IMG/VR virus record: IMGVR_UViG_3300032242_000516
Location: 1 to 27,811 of that record
Length of the DNA: 27,811 bases
Origin: a virus
Reading direction: 5' to 3' (one strand)
In this document: positions 22,386-27,811 of the stretch, in pieces
How positions within the stretch are numbered: position 1 is the first letter of the stretch
Layout of the letters: every line of letters starts with the position of its first letter
Translations under genes and position numbers: made by a program
Notes under the pieces: generated by a model
The model's database searches: none
Told to the model about the DNA's origin: nothing
Seen by the model: only the letters and a program-made list of their open reading frames with translations

Positions 22386-22612
22386 TTTTTGATAGCATTA
22401 ATGATGTTGATTATTTCTTGCATTGCAATATTACATTGTTTTATTGCTTTATCAGAATCGTTTTTTAGCATTAATTCGTAAACGTTTTTAACTGCTTTTT
22501 CTGCCATCATGCAGGGATATGCGTAATCTTTAATTTCAACGATTTTCATTTGTTCTTCTTCAGTAGTTAATTTGGCTTGAGCCGCTTTTCTCTTGCTTTG
22601 ATAGCCTGACAT
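22382..22612 (-). CDS. Unrecognised helical protein, 76 residues
   Basis: This is a lysine-rich, all-helical protein (KAAQAKLTTEEEQMKIVEI; KAVKNVYELMLKNDSDKAIK; IAMQEIINIINAIKK) with two cysteines. It looks like a small helical bundle. The ATG at 22612 is chosen because it shares its A with the stop of the preceding 53-codon gene (TGATG); an in-frame ATG at 22624 would add four residues but lies inside that gene. GGGGGAAG upstream of 22612 serves as ribosome site. Function unknown. Confidence 0.65.
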   Translation of the reverse strand: MSGYQSKRKAAQAKLTTEEEQMKIVEIKDYAYPCMMAEKAVKNVYELMLKNDSDKAIKQCNIAMQEIINIINAIKK

Positions 22613-22773
22613 CACTTCCCCCATATAGCATAGGCAATCATTGCTACACCAGCTACAACAAATATCATAGCAATTAATCCCTTGAATGTTGCAGCAAAGT
22701 CATCTATAGGGTCTTGGTAAAGCGTTTGTTTGGCATACGCTTCGTTGATTTGTTTGATGTCTGCTTCAGTCAT
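22612..22773 (-). CDS. Small single-pass membrane protein, 53 residues
   Basis: This short gene reads MTEADIKQINEAYAKQTLYQ, then DDFAATFKGLIAMIF, and a membrane helix at about 31-50 ending in AYAIWGK. It begins at ATG 22773 with GAGG about 10 bases upstream and ends in TGA overlapping the next ATG by one base. It starts within the stop of the preceding 31-codon gene (ATGA). The precise overlaps at both ends are the best evidence that it is expressed. Single-pass membrane proteins in early operons may affect the host envelope, exclusion or lysis timing; nothing specific is known here. Confidence 0.7.
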   Translation of the reverse strand: MTEADIKQINEAYAKQTLYQDPIDDFAATFKGLIAMIFVVAGVAMIAYAIWGK

Positions 22774-22865
22774 AGCGGTGCATCCTCATAGTTATCAGGA
22801 TTAAAAGGTACGCGCTGATATGGTTTATCAGGCAATGGTTTTAGTGGGAAAGGCCATGTTGTCAT
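22770..22865 (-). CDS. 31-residue microprotein
   Basis: The reading frame begins MTTWPFPLKPLPDKPYQRV and ends PDNYEDAPL. It is proline- and aromatic-rich. Its ATG at 22865 overlaps the stop of the upstream gene (ATGA) and its stop overlaps the start of the 53-residue membrane protein (ATGA). Those two overlaps exactly fill the gap between neighbours, which otherwise would be unexplained. Comparable Pro-rich microproteins are seen in other phage replication operons. Function unknown. Confidence 0.6.
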   Translation of the reverse strand: MTTWPFPLKPLPDKPYQRVPFNPDNYEDAPL

Positions 22866-23086
22866 TTGTATTCCTGTATGCGTTGGTTTAAACGGGCTAT
22901 AACGGTCTTGTTATACGAAACAATGCTGTTAGCGTAGTCAACCCCTTGTTCTGCTTGCAACAGGTCTATATGGGCATCTGTAAGCTGTTGAGCTATCAAT
23001 TCAAGTGGTGTTGGTTTCTTGAACGGCTCTTTCATCAATTCCATTAACTTTTTCATTTCTATTCCTTGAAGTCGGGGTACTTGCAT
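22862..23086 (-). CDS. Unrecognised helical protein, 74 residues
   Basis: The core begins at MKKLMELMKEPFKKPTPLEL and continues with two helices (AQQLTDAHIDLLQAEQGVDY; VSYNKTVIARLNQRIQEYK). It resembles small phage proteins with the KEPFKKPTP motif and a following helical hairpin, of unknown function. Two starts are possible: ATG 23086 with AGGGGGAAA seven bases upstream, used here, or ATG 23056 (MKKL) with AAGGA six bases upstream, which would match what I recall of the family. The stop overlaps the 31-residue gene. Confidence 0.65.
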   Translation of the reverse strand: MQVPRLQGIEMKKLMELMKEPFKKPTPLELIAQQLTDAHIDLLQAEQGVDYANSIVSYNKTVIARLNQRIQEYK

Positions 23087-23104
23087 TTGCTTTCCCCCTA
23101 ATTA

Positions 23105-23254
23105 CTATTCGTTCAAACCGGCAGATTGTTGAACCTGGGGTGTTGCTTGCTCTTGTACTTTCTCAATCAGTCCTTTGACTTGTTCGTATGGGAACTTAGA
23201 CAAGGCAGACAGGATTGAGTTAACTTCTTCAACCGAAAATACTAGTGTAATCAT
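23105..23254 (-). CDS. Small conserved phage protein, 49 residues
   Basis: The protein reads MITLVFSVEEVNSILSALSKFPYE, then VKGLIEKVQEQATPQVQQS. The pattern of a strand, EVN.IL.AL...PYE, and an amphipathic helix ending QA.PQV is common to many short phage proteins of unknown function. The ATG at 23254 has AAAGGA about 10 bases upstream; the longer frame to 23344 lies inside the preceding gene and is rejected. It overlaps that gene by 26 bases. A regulatory or protein-binding role is possible, without evidence. Confidence 0.7.
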   Translation of the reverse strand: MITLVFSVEEVNSILSALSKFPYEQVKGLIEKVQEQATPQVQQSAGLNE

Positions 23255-23417
23255 ATTCAATAATTCCTTTAAAGTCAGGGGAGGGTTTGCGCTGTTTTGC
23301 TTCCGTTTGGAACCAATCATTGCTCGTTTTGAGAAGCACTTCACCGGTAGTAGATACCCAGCAAGTAGGCGTCTCGGTTAGCACTTCTCCAGTTTTTGGG
23401 TTAGTTAGTGTGTTCAT
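23229..23417 (-). CDS. Unrecognised 62-residue protein
   Basis: I do not recognise this protein. It carries two short similar segments, TGEVLTETPTCW and TGEVLLKTSNDWF, which suggest a small beta hairpin repeat, followed by a polar stretch and a C-terminus EYDYTSIFG. There is one cysteine, no membrane helix and no metal site. It lies one base after the stop of the SSB-like gene and overlaps the next by 26 bases. Confidence 0.6.
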   Translation of the reverse strand: MNTLTNPKTGEVLTETPTCWVSTTGEVLLKTSNDWFQTEAKQRKPSPDFKGIIEYDYTSIFG

Positions 23418-23418
23418 A

Positions 23419-23673
23419 CTAAAAAGGCAAATCCGAATCGTCTATCTTTGTTTTACGGGTTGGTGCAGAACTTTGACGGGGGGAGTCCTGCTTTTCTTTA
23501 ACAGAAAGAGAGAAGAACTTTGTACCGTCTTTCTTAGATTCTTTGATCCAAGCATTTAACCAGTACTCTGTACCCTCTACGTTGATAGACCCGTTGTAGT
23601 CAGGATGCCGGTCTTCTTCTTTTTTCGTGTTCTTAAAAAGTGAACCCCTGTTTGTATTGTCATATTCAGCCAT
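23419..23673 (-). CDS. Small OB-fold-like / SSB-tailed recombination-associated protein, 84 residues
   Basis: The protein opens MAEYDNTNRGSLFKNTKK and continues with DYNGSINVEGTEYWLNAWIKESKKDGTKFFSLSVKEK, a five-strand-like pattern seen in small phage proteins next to annealing proteins. The C-terminus is a disordered linker ending in IDDSDLPF, closely like the acidic tip of bacterial single-stranded DNA-binding proteins (DDDIPF), which recruits repair and replication partners. Two features of the sequence, the compact beta core and that tip, suggest a reduced SSB-like protein or a partner of the host SSB network. The ATG overlaps the Sak3 stop by eight bases. DNA binding has not been shown by anything in the sequence; this is inference. 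Confidence 0.7.
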   Translation of the reverse strand: MAEYDNTNRGSLFKNTKKEEDRHPDYNGSINVEGTEYWLNAWIKESKKDGTKFFSLSVKEKQDSPRQSSAPTRKTKIDDSDLPF

Positions 23674-24241
23674 TATTTACCTCATCAAGTTTAGATTTGA
23701 ACGCTTTGATAGCAGAGCGCACTTTACTGTCAATCTTGAGTGCTTCCCACACTGCAAGCCTAACTTCGTTGTCAGAGATGGATTCCCATTCTCCGTACAT
23801 TCCTGCCAGATCACCCTTGGCGTGTAAACCTTTGATGGCCTCCACAACCTGGTCGATCAATCCTGTATCCAATTGCGGAAGATCGTCTCCGGCGTATATA
23901 TATAGACCAAGTCCATGCAAAGATAGACCTTTGGTCATACAACGCATGATGGCTGTATTTACTGCGAAAGCATCAGGGTGCTGGATAGCCTTGTTGCGGT
24001 GATCCATGACCGGCAATTGGCACGTTATAGGCTTGTTAAACAGGGTTACTGTTACCCAAACCATGTAAGTGCCGTTGATGTCAATCCAGCACTTGTCGCC
24101 GAACATTTGTACTTGGAAGTGAGCAGCAGGATCGGCCTTGAGTGCCTCTGCCCATGCCCATGCCCAAGACAGATATGTAAGATTACCTTTCTTCTCCGTG
24201 TGATCGTTTACGTTGAGCTTGAGTAATGTATTAACGTCCAT
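23666..24241 (-). CDS. Single-strand annealing protein, Sak3/DUF1071 type
   Basis: This 191-residue protein probably anneals complementary single strands in phage recombination and repair. The DUF1071 (Sak3) pattern is clear: NLTYLSWAWAWAEALKADPAA near the N-terminus, TYMVWVTVTLFNKPITCQLPVMDH in the core, NKAIQHPDAFAVNTAIMRCM, and KGLSLHGLGLYIYAGDDLP. Established knowledge groups this family with Rad52/Erf-like annealing proteins. The C-terminal 60 residues form a variable helical domain. It lies upstream of the SSB-tailed protein with an eight-base overlap and follows the zinc protein with an 11-base overlap. No nuclease partner gene such as an exonuclease is visible in the window, so DNA-end processing may use host enzymes or RusA-dependent routes. 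Confidence 0.85.
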   Translation of the reverse strand: MDVNTLLKLNVNDHTEKKGNLTYLSWAWAWAEALKADPAAHFQVQMFGDKCWIDINGTYMVWVTVTLFNKPITCQLPVMDHRNKAIQHPDAFAVNTAIMRCMTKGLSLHGLGLYIYAGDDLPQLDTGLIDQVVEAIKGLHAKGDLAGMYGEWESISDNEVRLAVWEALKIDSKVRSAIKAFKSKLDEVNNG

Positions 24242-24449
24242 TAAGAATCTCCTGTTGTTTTGCTTCTATTTCTGCCCAATGCATTTCTTCTTCAATGATG
24301 GATTTTTGTTCATCAAGGTAAAGGTCTTCAAAGGGTACAAAATGGTTTTCTTGGCAGCAGTGGTATTTGTCGCCTTGGGGTTGTAAGCAATAGCAGCAGT
24401 ATGTTGTGCTTTGAAACTCGTCCCGATATTGTTCAAACAGTGATTTCAT
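24231..24449 (-). CDS. Zinc-ribbon-like small protein, 72 residues
   Basis: The protein has a dense cluster of Cys and His: C18, C19, C21, H30, C31, C32 and H36 in TTYCCYCLQPQGDKYHCCQE, which should bind at least one zinc ion. The rest is an acidic helix (DEQKSIIEEEMHWAEIEAK). The ATG at 24449 is preferred: TTGGAG lies five bases upstream; the in-frame TTG at 24461 is part of that site. Its end overlaps the Sak3 gene by 11 bases. Small zinc proteins of this kind are common in phage early operons; a role in nucleic acid or host-protein binding is inferred only. Confidence 0.7.
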   Translation of the reverse strand: MKSLFEQYRDEFQSTTYCCYCLQPQGDKYHCCQENHFVPFEDLYLDEQKSIIEEEMHWAEIEAKQQEILNGR

Positions 24450-24544
24450 ATTAAACTCCAAAATGATAATTAAGCCTGAGTTCCTCGTTGTGAGGAAACG
24501 CTATGTTATACGAACTTTCACCACTTTTTACTAGGTGTTTATAC
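24450..24544 (-). promoter_or_regulatory. Gap in the minus operon with a hairpin and a possible promoter
   Basis: This 95-base gap is the largest noncoding gap in the minus-strand operon. It contains the inverted repeat TTCCTC (24481-24486) / GAGGAA (24492-24497) with loop GTTGT, about 30 bases before the start of the zinc protein, and, reading on the minus strand, TATAAC (24505-24510) as a possible -10 box without a convincing -35. A second short stem (AGGT/ACCT) overlaps the RusA stop. It could be a terminator for the upstream part, a promoter for the downstream part, or a leader structure. Confidence 0.3.
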
Positions 24545-24964
24545 CTATGGCAAAACTTCGTGAACTGTGATAAGAACATGGGGATCAATGCTGTATGTCT
24601 TGGAGACATAGAGTCGGATTACCTGGACATCATCCTTGTATACAATGCCGTTCATTGCATCCAAGAAAGCTTTAGCAACATTGTCTATGTCGGGCTTCTT
24701 TGTAGGCCATTCCTCGCCTGTCAAACAAGCATACCTACGTTTTTTGGAGTAGGACACTGGTACACCTACATGAAGCTCTAAAGTCACGTTTAACGGCGTT
24801 TCTAACGGTTCATGAGGGTACATTTGTAGTCGAGCAGCAGAGGCTATCTTTTCCTCGTACATCTTGGTCTTGGCATCCGTATAGGTCTTGGTAAAGTTTC
24901 CTACTCGAGAAAACCTTGGTCTACCCTTTCCCTTGGGTTCACCTGGTACTTTAAATTCAATCAT
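24545..24964 (-). CDS. rusA: RusA-type Holliday junction resolvase, 139 residues
   Basis: The protein begins IEFKVPGEPKGKGRPRFSR, the first RusA motif, and contains WPTKKPDIDNVAKAFLDAMN and YKDDVQV, which carry the conserved acidic metal ligands (D92, D94 and D111 or D112). It should resolve Holliday junctions formed in phage recombination or branched replication. The ATG at 24964 is chosen because the family starts directly at M-I-E-F-x-V-P-G and because it overlaps the upstream stop by eight bases; a longer frame to 25042 lies inside that gene. Length matches the family. Co-location with Sak3 supports a recombination-dependent mode. Confidence is high. Confidence 0.93.
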   Translation of the reverse strand: MIEFKVPGEPKGKGRPRFSRVGNFTKTYTDAKTKMYEEKIASAARLQMYPHEPLETPLNVTLELHVGVPVSYSKKRRYACLTGEEWPTKKPDIDNVAKAFLDAMNGIVYKDDVQVIRLYVSKTYSIDPHVLITVHEVLP

Positions 24965-25166
24965 TAAGCAATTCCTCTTCATCCACTTCACGCATATAGG
25001 TTCTGACTCTTCGTTCAAATCCTTGTCCGTAGTGGCGTTCAATGTCCCTGATTCGTTTCATTAGCCAGAGTGCTGCTTCTTTCTTTCCTACCTTTTCCAC
25101 AGTAGCGTAGTAAGACGGTACAAGCACTCGAGCTTCTGCTTTTTCTAAGATTTCCCTGTCACTCAT
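24957..25166 (-). CDS. Unrecognised 69-residue helical protein
   Basis: This is a charged, helical protein beginning MSDREILEKAEARVLVPSYYATV with a central KKEAALWLMKRIRDIERHYG and an acidic end (REVDEEELLND). The arrangement resembles small phage proteins found next to RusA, of unknown function. The ATG at 25166 overlaps the stop of the PAPS-reductase-like gene by one base (TAATG). Its own stop overlaps RusA. Its charge pattern would suit a small nucleic-acid- or protein-binding factor; no motif identifies it. Confidence 0.6.
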   Translation of the reverse strand: MSDREILEKAEARVLVPSYYATVEKVGKKEAALWLMKRIRDIERHYGQGFERRVRTYMREVDEEELLND

Positions 25167-26014
25167 TAATCGCCACAAAAGCAAGAAATGCCTTCTTCGT
25201 TTGCGTCAAACATATCGGTTTGTTCTTTTGAAAATTTCAACATTTGTGCATAAGTAGGCCGGTCAATTGCAAAAAATTGTCCATCACCTTCGCATCTTTC
25301 CTGGGCTTTTTGTTCGTGATTTATCCACCAAGTAGCTCTTTCTGGTCTTTCTGTTATCAAACTAAGAATTTGACTTTTTGGTTTTAAGTAACAAAGATCA
25401 CAATTTCCGTGCATTGTTTTACCATTGATATTTGGTAAATTTAAATCAAAATCTTGGCTTTTCCAAAAATTACCTACATCTTTTGCTGAAATTCCAAATG
25501 GTACAAGTGGCATAGAAACAGTTTCATGTTTTCCATCTGGATGAACATTAGATCGAAACTTTGCAACTCTTCTTGGTTCGTCAGCACGAATTCCCAAAAA
25601 TGAATCCCATTCAGTCCAACCAATATGTTTCAAATGACGATGCATTGTTCTTGTTTTTAATTCACTTGAACAATATCGAGAACGTCCATTAGGAAGTGAA
25701 GGATTTCTTTGATTTATCACGCGATCAAATGGCTCTCCTTTTCTACTTGCTGTTTCAAAACTTACAACTTCCGCAAAAGGATTTCTATCCAAAACCATGT
25801 ATTCAAGCCAAACAATGTTTACATCCCATTTTTCTGCGCAATCTTTAACAAATTTCAAAGTTTCTTCTTCTTCTTTTCCAGTATTGCAAAAACAAACTTT
25901 TGCTTCTTTCGGAAGACCGTTGTTTTCTTGTAATGTTCTCCAAAGCATATAGGCGCTTGTACGTCCACCGCTAAACGAAATGCACGTTGGTTCGGTAATT
26001 TTGAATGGATTCAT
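25166..26014 (-). CDS. PAPS-reductase-like PP-loop enzyme, 282 residues
   Basis: The PP-loop signature ISFSGGRTSAYM (from residue 12) places this in the ATP-pyrophosphatase / PAPS-reductase superfamily. Further motifs are CFCNTGKEEEETL, YCSSELKTRTMHRHL, and GIRADEPRRVAKF, as in the phosphoadenosine phosphosulfate reductase-like proteins of phages and in DndC-type enzymes. A CDLC pair (C205, C208) and a terminal CFC pair (C278, C280) could hold a metal or iron-sulfur cluster. No DndB, D or E and no modification partner is visible. The DNA is clearly more AT-rich than the helicase beside it, suggesting separate acquisition. The start ATG 26014 has a weak GAG site; ATG 26026 would overlap the helicase stop by eight bases. 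The substrate (nucleotide, tRNA or DNA) is unknown. Confidence 0.8.
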   Translation of the reverse strand: MNPFKITEPTCISFSGGRTSAYMLWRTLQENNGLPKEAKVCFCNTGKEEEETLKFVKDCAEKWDVNIVWLEYMVLDRNPFAEVVSFETASRKGEPFDRVINQRNPSLPNGRSRYCSSELKTRTMHRHLKHIGWTEWDSFLGIRADEPRRVAKFRSNVHPDGKHETVSMPLVPFGISAKDVGNFWKSQDFDLNLPNINGKTMHGNCDLCYLKPKSQILSLITERPERATWWINHEQKAQERCEGDGQFFAIDRPTYAQMLKFSKEQTDMFDANEEGISCFCGD

Positions 26015-26018
26015 GGTT

Positions 26019-26975
26019 TCACTCATAGACAAAAACAGGATCAAGGGGCTGTCCAATGAACTGCCCTGAGTCCCTATGCAACCACAGCGAGATAGCTGGT
26101 TCACCGTCACCACTGCCTTCGTAATGCCGTTGTTTACAGCACTTCAGGATTGAGTCAAACTCAGCAGCTTTAGTGCCAAATTTTCCGTTGTTTCTGACAT
26201 CATCTTCTTTGGCCTTGTTTCGGAACACTGTAAAGACATTGTCTACCTGGTCAGAGATTGAACCACTGCCCTTCAAGTCGTATTTGTCAGGAATGACATT
26301 CTCGTTAGCTGGTTTGCGTACATGGTGGATCAAGTGGATATGGACGTTGTGGTCTTTTGCAATTGAGAACAATTCCGCTACCAACATCTTCTGACCGGTC
26401 ATATCCTCTTCCGATCCAACAACCTTCATGAGTGAGTCAATGAAAATGTGGTTGATCTTCAACTCTTTGGCGCAGTACCTTGTCATACCAATTACGGTTT
26501 CAACGTTTGTTGTACCGGTCTGATCGTAAATCCACAGGTTCTTAGACCAAGCACCAAACTTGTCCAACAAGAGGTCTAGGACTTCGTATCCTTCATCGTT
26601 CTGGTACTCAGGGGTGAAGGGGTTGGTTCCTATGTACATCCGAGACATCAGGCGTATGGTCTGTGCAGGCTTCATCTCGAAGCTTGCAATAGCGACCTTT
26701 TCTTTCTGTTTTAACAGGTGCATTGCAATCTGGGCAGTAACTTGAGACTTTCCATGTCCGTTCATCCCTGCCCAGACTGTTACTTCACCTGGTCGAAAGT
26801 AGAAAGAATCGTTTGCTTTTTCCCAAGGCATCCAAACCTTACGCTCTTTGCTCGAATCCCGCATCTGCTTTTTGATGGCAGGAATGTAAACAGCAGCACT
26901 CTTTACGTTGGTTTGGTTGTCTGTTTCCTTCAGGTATTGGGTGAAATCAATACTGTCGTCCAGGTAATTAGCCAT
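26019..26975 (-). CDS. DnaB-like replicative helicase (RecA-fold ATPase), 318 residues
   Basis: The Walker A motif GMNGHGKS (70-77), Walker B HIFID (176-180), and helicase motifs HLIHHVRKP (214-222) and KGSGSISDQVDNVF (235-248) are all present, which match the C-terminal motor of DnaB/T7 gp4-type hexameric helicases. The 60-residue N-terminus is too short to be a DnaB N-terminal domain and has no primase zinc motif, so this is a motor-only protein that probably depends on the DUF1376-type protein upstream or on a host primase. It overlaps the upstream gene by eight bases. Classification as helicase is strong; a RecA-like ATPase of other use, for example a recombinase, is the alternative. Confidence 0.85.
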   Translation of the reverse strand: MANYLDDSIDFTQYLKETDNQTNVKSAAVYIPAIKKQMRDSSKERKVWMPWEKANDSFYFRPGEVTVWAGMNGHGKSQVTAQIAMHLLKQKEKVAIASFEMKPAQTIRLMSRMYIGTNPFTPEYQNDEGYEVLDLLLDKFGAWSKNLWIYDQTGTTNVETVIGMTRYCAKELKINHIFIDSLMKVVGSEEDMTGQKMLVAELFSIAKDHNVHIHLIHHVRKPANENVIPDKYDLKGSGSISDQVDNVFTVFRNKAKEDDVRNNGKFGTKAAEFDSILKCCKQRHYEGSGDGEPAISLWLHRDSGQFIGQPLDPVFVYE

Positions 26976-27297
26976 TGAAAACCTCCATCCAAAAGACTTC
27001 TTGTTTCTCAGGCATCACTTCATTTGTTTGACAAGCAATGACTGTCGTTGCACCATGTCTCACACAGGCGTTTAAAAGGGCTTTTCCGCGACTTTCTGAC
27101 TCCGTTGATATGTGGACTACTGTTCCCACTAAAAACCGCAAATCAAGGGTTTCTATTACGTCACCATCAACGCAAACATGGGGGTAATCTCCGTGTTCAT
27201 GCCAGTCTGTCAGAGGGGTTGGGTAGTCTTGGATAAAGATGCTTTCAGGTAGCAAACGTTTTTTCCGTAACGCAATGATGTGTTCATGGCCTCTCAT
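26968..27297 (-). CDS. Conserved unknown phage protein between initiator and helicase genes, 109 residues
   Basis: The sequence begins MRGHEHIIALRKKRLLPESIFI and contains DYPTPLTDWHEHGDYPHVCVDG, LDLRFLVGTVVHISTESESRGKALL, and a final VFWMEVFNG. The arrangement, alternating strands and helices around the conserved RFLVG and S.SE.R.KAL motifs, is recurrent in phages next to helicase genes, where it has no assigned function. There is no metal or nucleotide motif. It overlaps the upstream gene by four bases (ATGA) and the helicase by eight, so it is translated with both. A role in helicase loading or regulation is a reasonable guess only. Confidence 0.7.
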   Translation of the reverse strand: MRGHEHIIALRKKRLLPESIFIQDYPTPLTDWHEHGDYPHVCVDGDVIETLDLRFLVGTVVHISTESESRGKALLNACVRHGATTVIACQTNEVMPEKQEVFWMEVFNG

Positions 27298-27811
27298 ATC
27301 AAACCTTTCATAAAATCGTTTTTTGGTTTACCTTTAACCCACTCAGCGTTGAATGATGTCCAGTTGCGAACAACAATTTCTTTCAACGCATCTTCAAGAC
27401 TCCAGCTTGCAAGAGATGCTTGTTTAGCAATGCTGTCTAGCACTAACTGAGTGATCTGTGCTTTCTTCGTTTTTCTCTGTTGTACAAAGGCTGCCCAAGT
27501 TTCAGGCGTTACACCAGCCGGTGCTTCTATCTTTTCTTTCTTTACTGGTTCTTGGTTATTGGTTATTGGTTTATGGTTATTGGTTGGTTGAACGTCTGTT
27601 GAACGTCCGTTGAACCTTTGTTGAGCAGACGCTTTACCAGCCTTCGAAGCTTTCTCAATTTTGTCTCTGTAATGCTGGATTTCTTTGTTAACTCTTTCGG
27701 AAAACCAACCTTCGTTTTGATTGACAAAAAACTCTTCCAATACGATGGCAATGCTTTCGCTATGCGTTCGCATACGAACCAACCTTGAAATCTCTTCAGG
27801 GTCTACTGGTA
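27294..27811 (-). CDS. DUF1376-type replication protein, C-terminal part (5' end outside window)
   Basis: The frame is open to the window edge at 27811; the first in-frame possible starts (TTG 27782, ATG 27773) are inside a continuing protein, so the N-terminal part is missing. The visible start SRLVRMRTHSESIAIVLEEFFVNQNEGWFSERVNKEI, then QHYRDKIEKASKAGKA, is the C-terminal end of the DUF1376 domain of phage replication initiators. A low-complexity linker (QPTNNHKPITNNQEP) follows, then a C-terminal helical domain (VTPETWAAFVQQRKTKKAQI; SLEDALKEIVVRNW; NAEWVKGK) of the type thought to contact the helicase or loader. The linker DNA carries the two tandem repeat blocks described separately. The stop overlaps the next ATG (ATGA). 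Confidence 0.8.
   Translation of the reverse strand, partial: PVDPEEISRLVRMRTHSESIAIVLEEFFVNQNEGWFSERVNKEIQHYRDKIEKASKAGKASAQQRFNGRSTDVQPTNNHKPITNNQEPVKKEKIEAPAGVTPETWAAFVQQRKTKKAQITQLVLDSIAKQASLASWSLEDALKEIVVRNWTSFNAEWVKGKPKNDFMKGLI
27553..27587 (-). repeat. Five tandem 7-base repeats in the initiator linker
   Basis: Five units of TGGTTAT on the plus strand (27553-27587; the third reads TGGTTTA and the fifth TGGTTGG) repeat with a seven-base period, so each unit changes reading frame. The repeat therefore cannot be explained simply by a peptide repeat. It is moderately AT-rich and abuts the 11-base repeats. Confidence 0.85.
27588..27631 (-). repeat. Three to four tandem 11-base iteron-like repeats in the initiator gene
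   Basis: On the plus strand TTGAACGTCTG (27588), TTGAACGTCCG (27599), TTGAACCTTTG (27610) and a decayed TTGAGCAGACG (27621) follow one another with an exact 11-base period. Eleven is not a multiple of three, and the encoded peptide shows no repeat, so the periodicity exists at DNA level. The period is close to one helical turn, as expected for sites read by a DNA-binding protein on one face. Confidence 0.85.

Noticed and set aside
23627-24226. Plus-strand open frames opposite Sak3
   Set aside because: Sak3 is a strong family match on the minus strand; the antisense frames have no ribosome sites and no recognisable features.
24481-24497. Terminator call for the TTCCTC/GAGGAA hairpin
   Set aside because: There is no T-tract on either strand after the stem; it is kept only as a structure in a regulatory gap.
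24965-25042. Longer RusA starting at 25042
   Set aside because: The added 26 residues lie in another gene and precede the family's typical first residues M-I-E-F-x-V-P-G.
25166-26014. Phosphorothioation (dnd) system
   Set aside because: Only one gene with PP-loop motifs is present; no DndB, DndD or DndE-like gene in the window, so a system call is unsupported.

Overview
The window is a stretch of a tailed double-stranded DNA bacteriophage genome (Caudoviricetes). About 21.5 kb of virion and lysis genes lie on the plus strand and face about 6.2 kb of replication and recombination genes on the minus strand. The two blocks converge on a strong intrinsic terminator at 21561-21584. Nearly every base is coding, genes are joined by 1-11 base overlaps (ATGA, TAATG, TGATG), and no tRNA, integrase, transposon or CRISPR array was seen. 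A capsid C-terminus, a gp6-like adaptor, a probable nozzle protein and alanine-rich ejection-type proteins, with no tape measure or sheath gene in view, suggest a short-tailed (podovirus-like) particle. A three-helix holin of the gene-transfer-agent family and an M15 peptidase endolysin suggest a Gram-negative, probably proteobacterial host. The fibre vocabulary (GGTGQTT, SSGNVGIGT, YLQIYVNGV) resembles aquatic phages. Host and morphology are inferences.

Plus strand: the end of the probable major capsid protein (1-360), an unrecognised AT-rich gene (426-932), a probable head-tail adaptor (942-1925), then a fibre region (1935-9366) with three large repeat-built proteins, one glycine-rich, separated by small virion proteins. 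Next come a probable tail nozzle protein (9373-10986), a large fibre protein with an AT-rich tip and its assembly chaperone (10986-13987), small low-complexity proteins, and probable internal/ejection proteins (14320-18541). The lysis cassette follows (18550-20157): small membrane or exported proteins, a 3TM holin and an endolysin. It is followed by an HTH-metallophosphoesterase and an extremely acidic 91-residue protein.

Minus strand, read from 27811 downward: a DUF1376-type replication protein (truncated by the window edge) whose coding sequence carries two adjacent tandem repeat blocks out of codon register, a conserved unknown, a RecA-fold DnaB-like helicase, a PAPS-reductase-like PP-loop enzyme, a small unknown, a RusA-type Holliday junction resolvase, a zinc-ribbon-like protein, a Sak3/DUF1071 single-strand annealing protein, and an 84-residue protein with an SSB-like C-terminal tip. 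A chain of very small overlapping genes follows, including two (53 and 31 codons) that are easily missed, ending in a probable winged-helix protein that overlaps its neighbour by 95 bases. The replication set suggests initiator plus helicase loading, annealing-type recombination and junction resolution.

The observations most worth pursuing are the iteron-like repeats inside the DUF1376 gene (candidate origin), the SSB-tailed protein beside Sak3, the AT-rich PP-loop enzyme inside the replication operon, the acidic DNA-mimic-like protein, and the microprotein chain.
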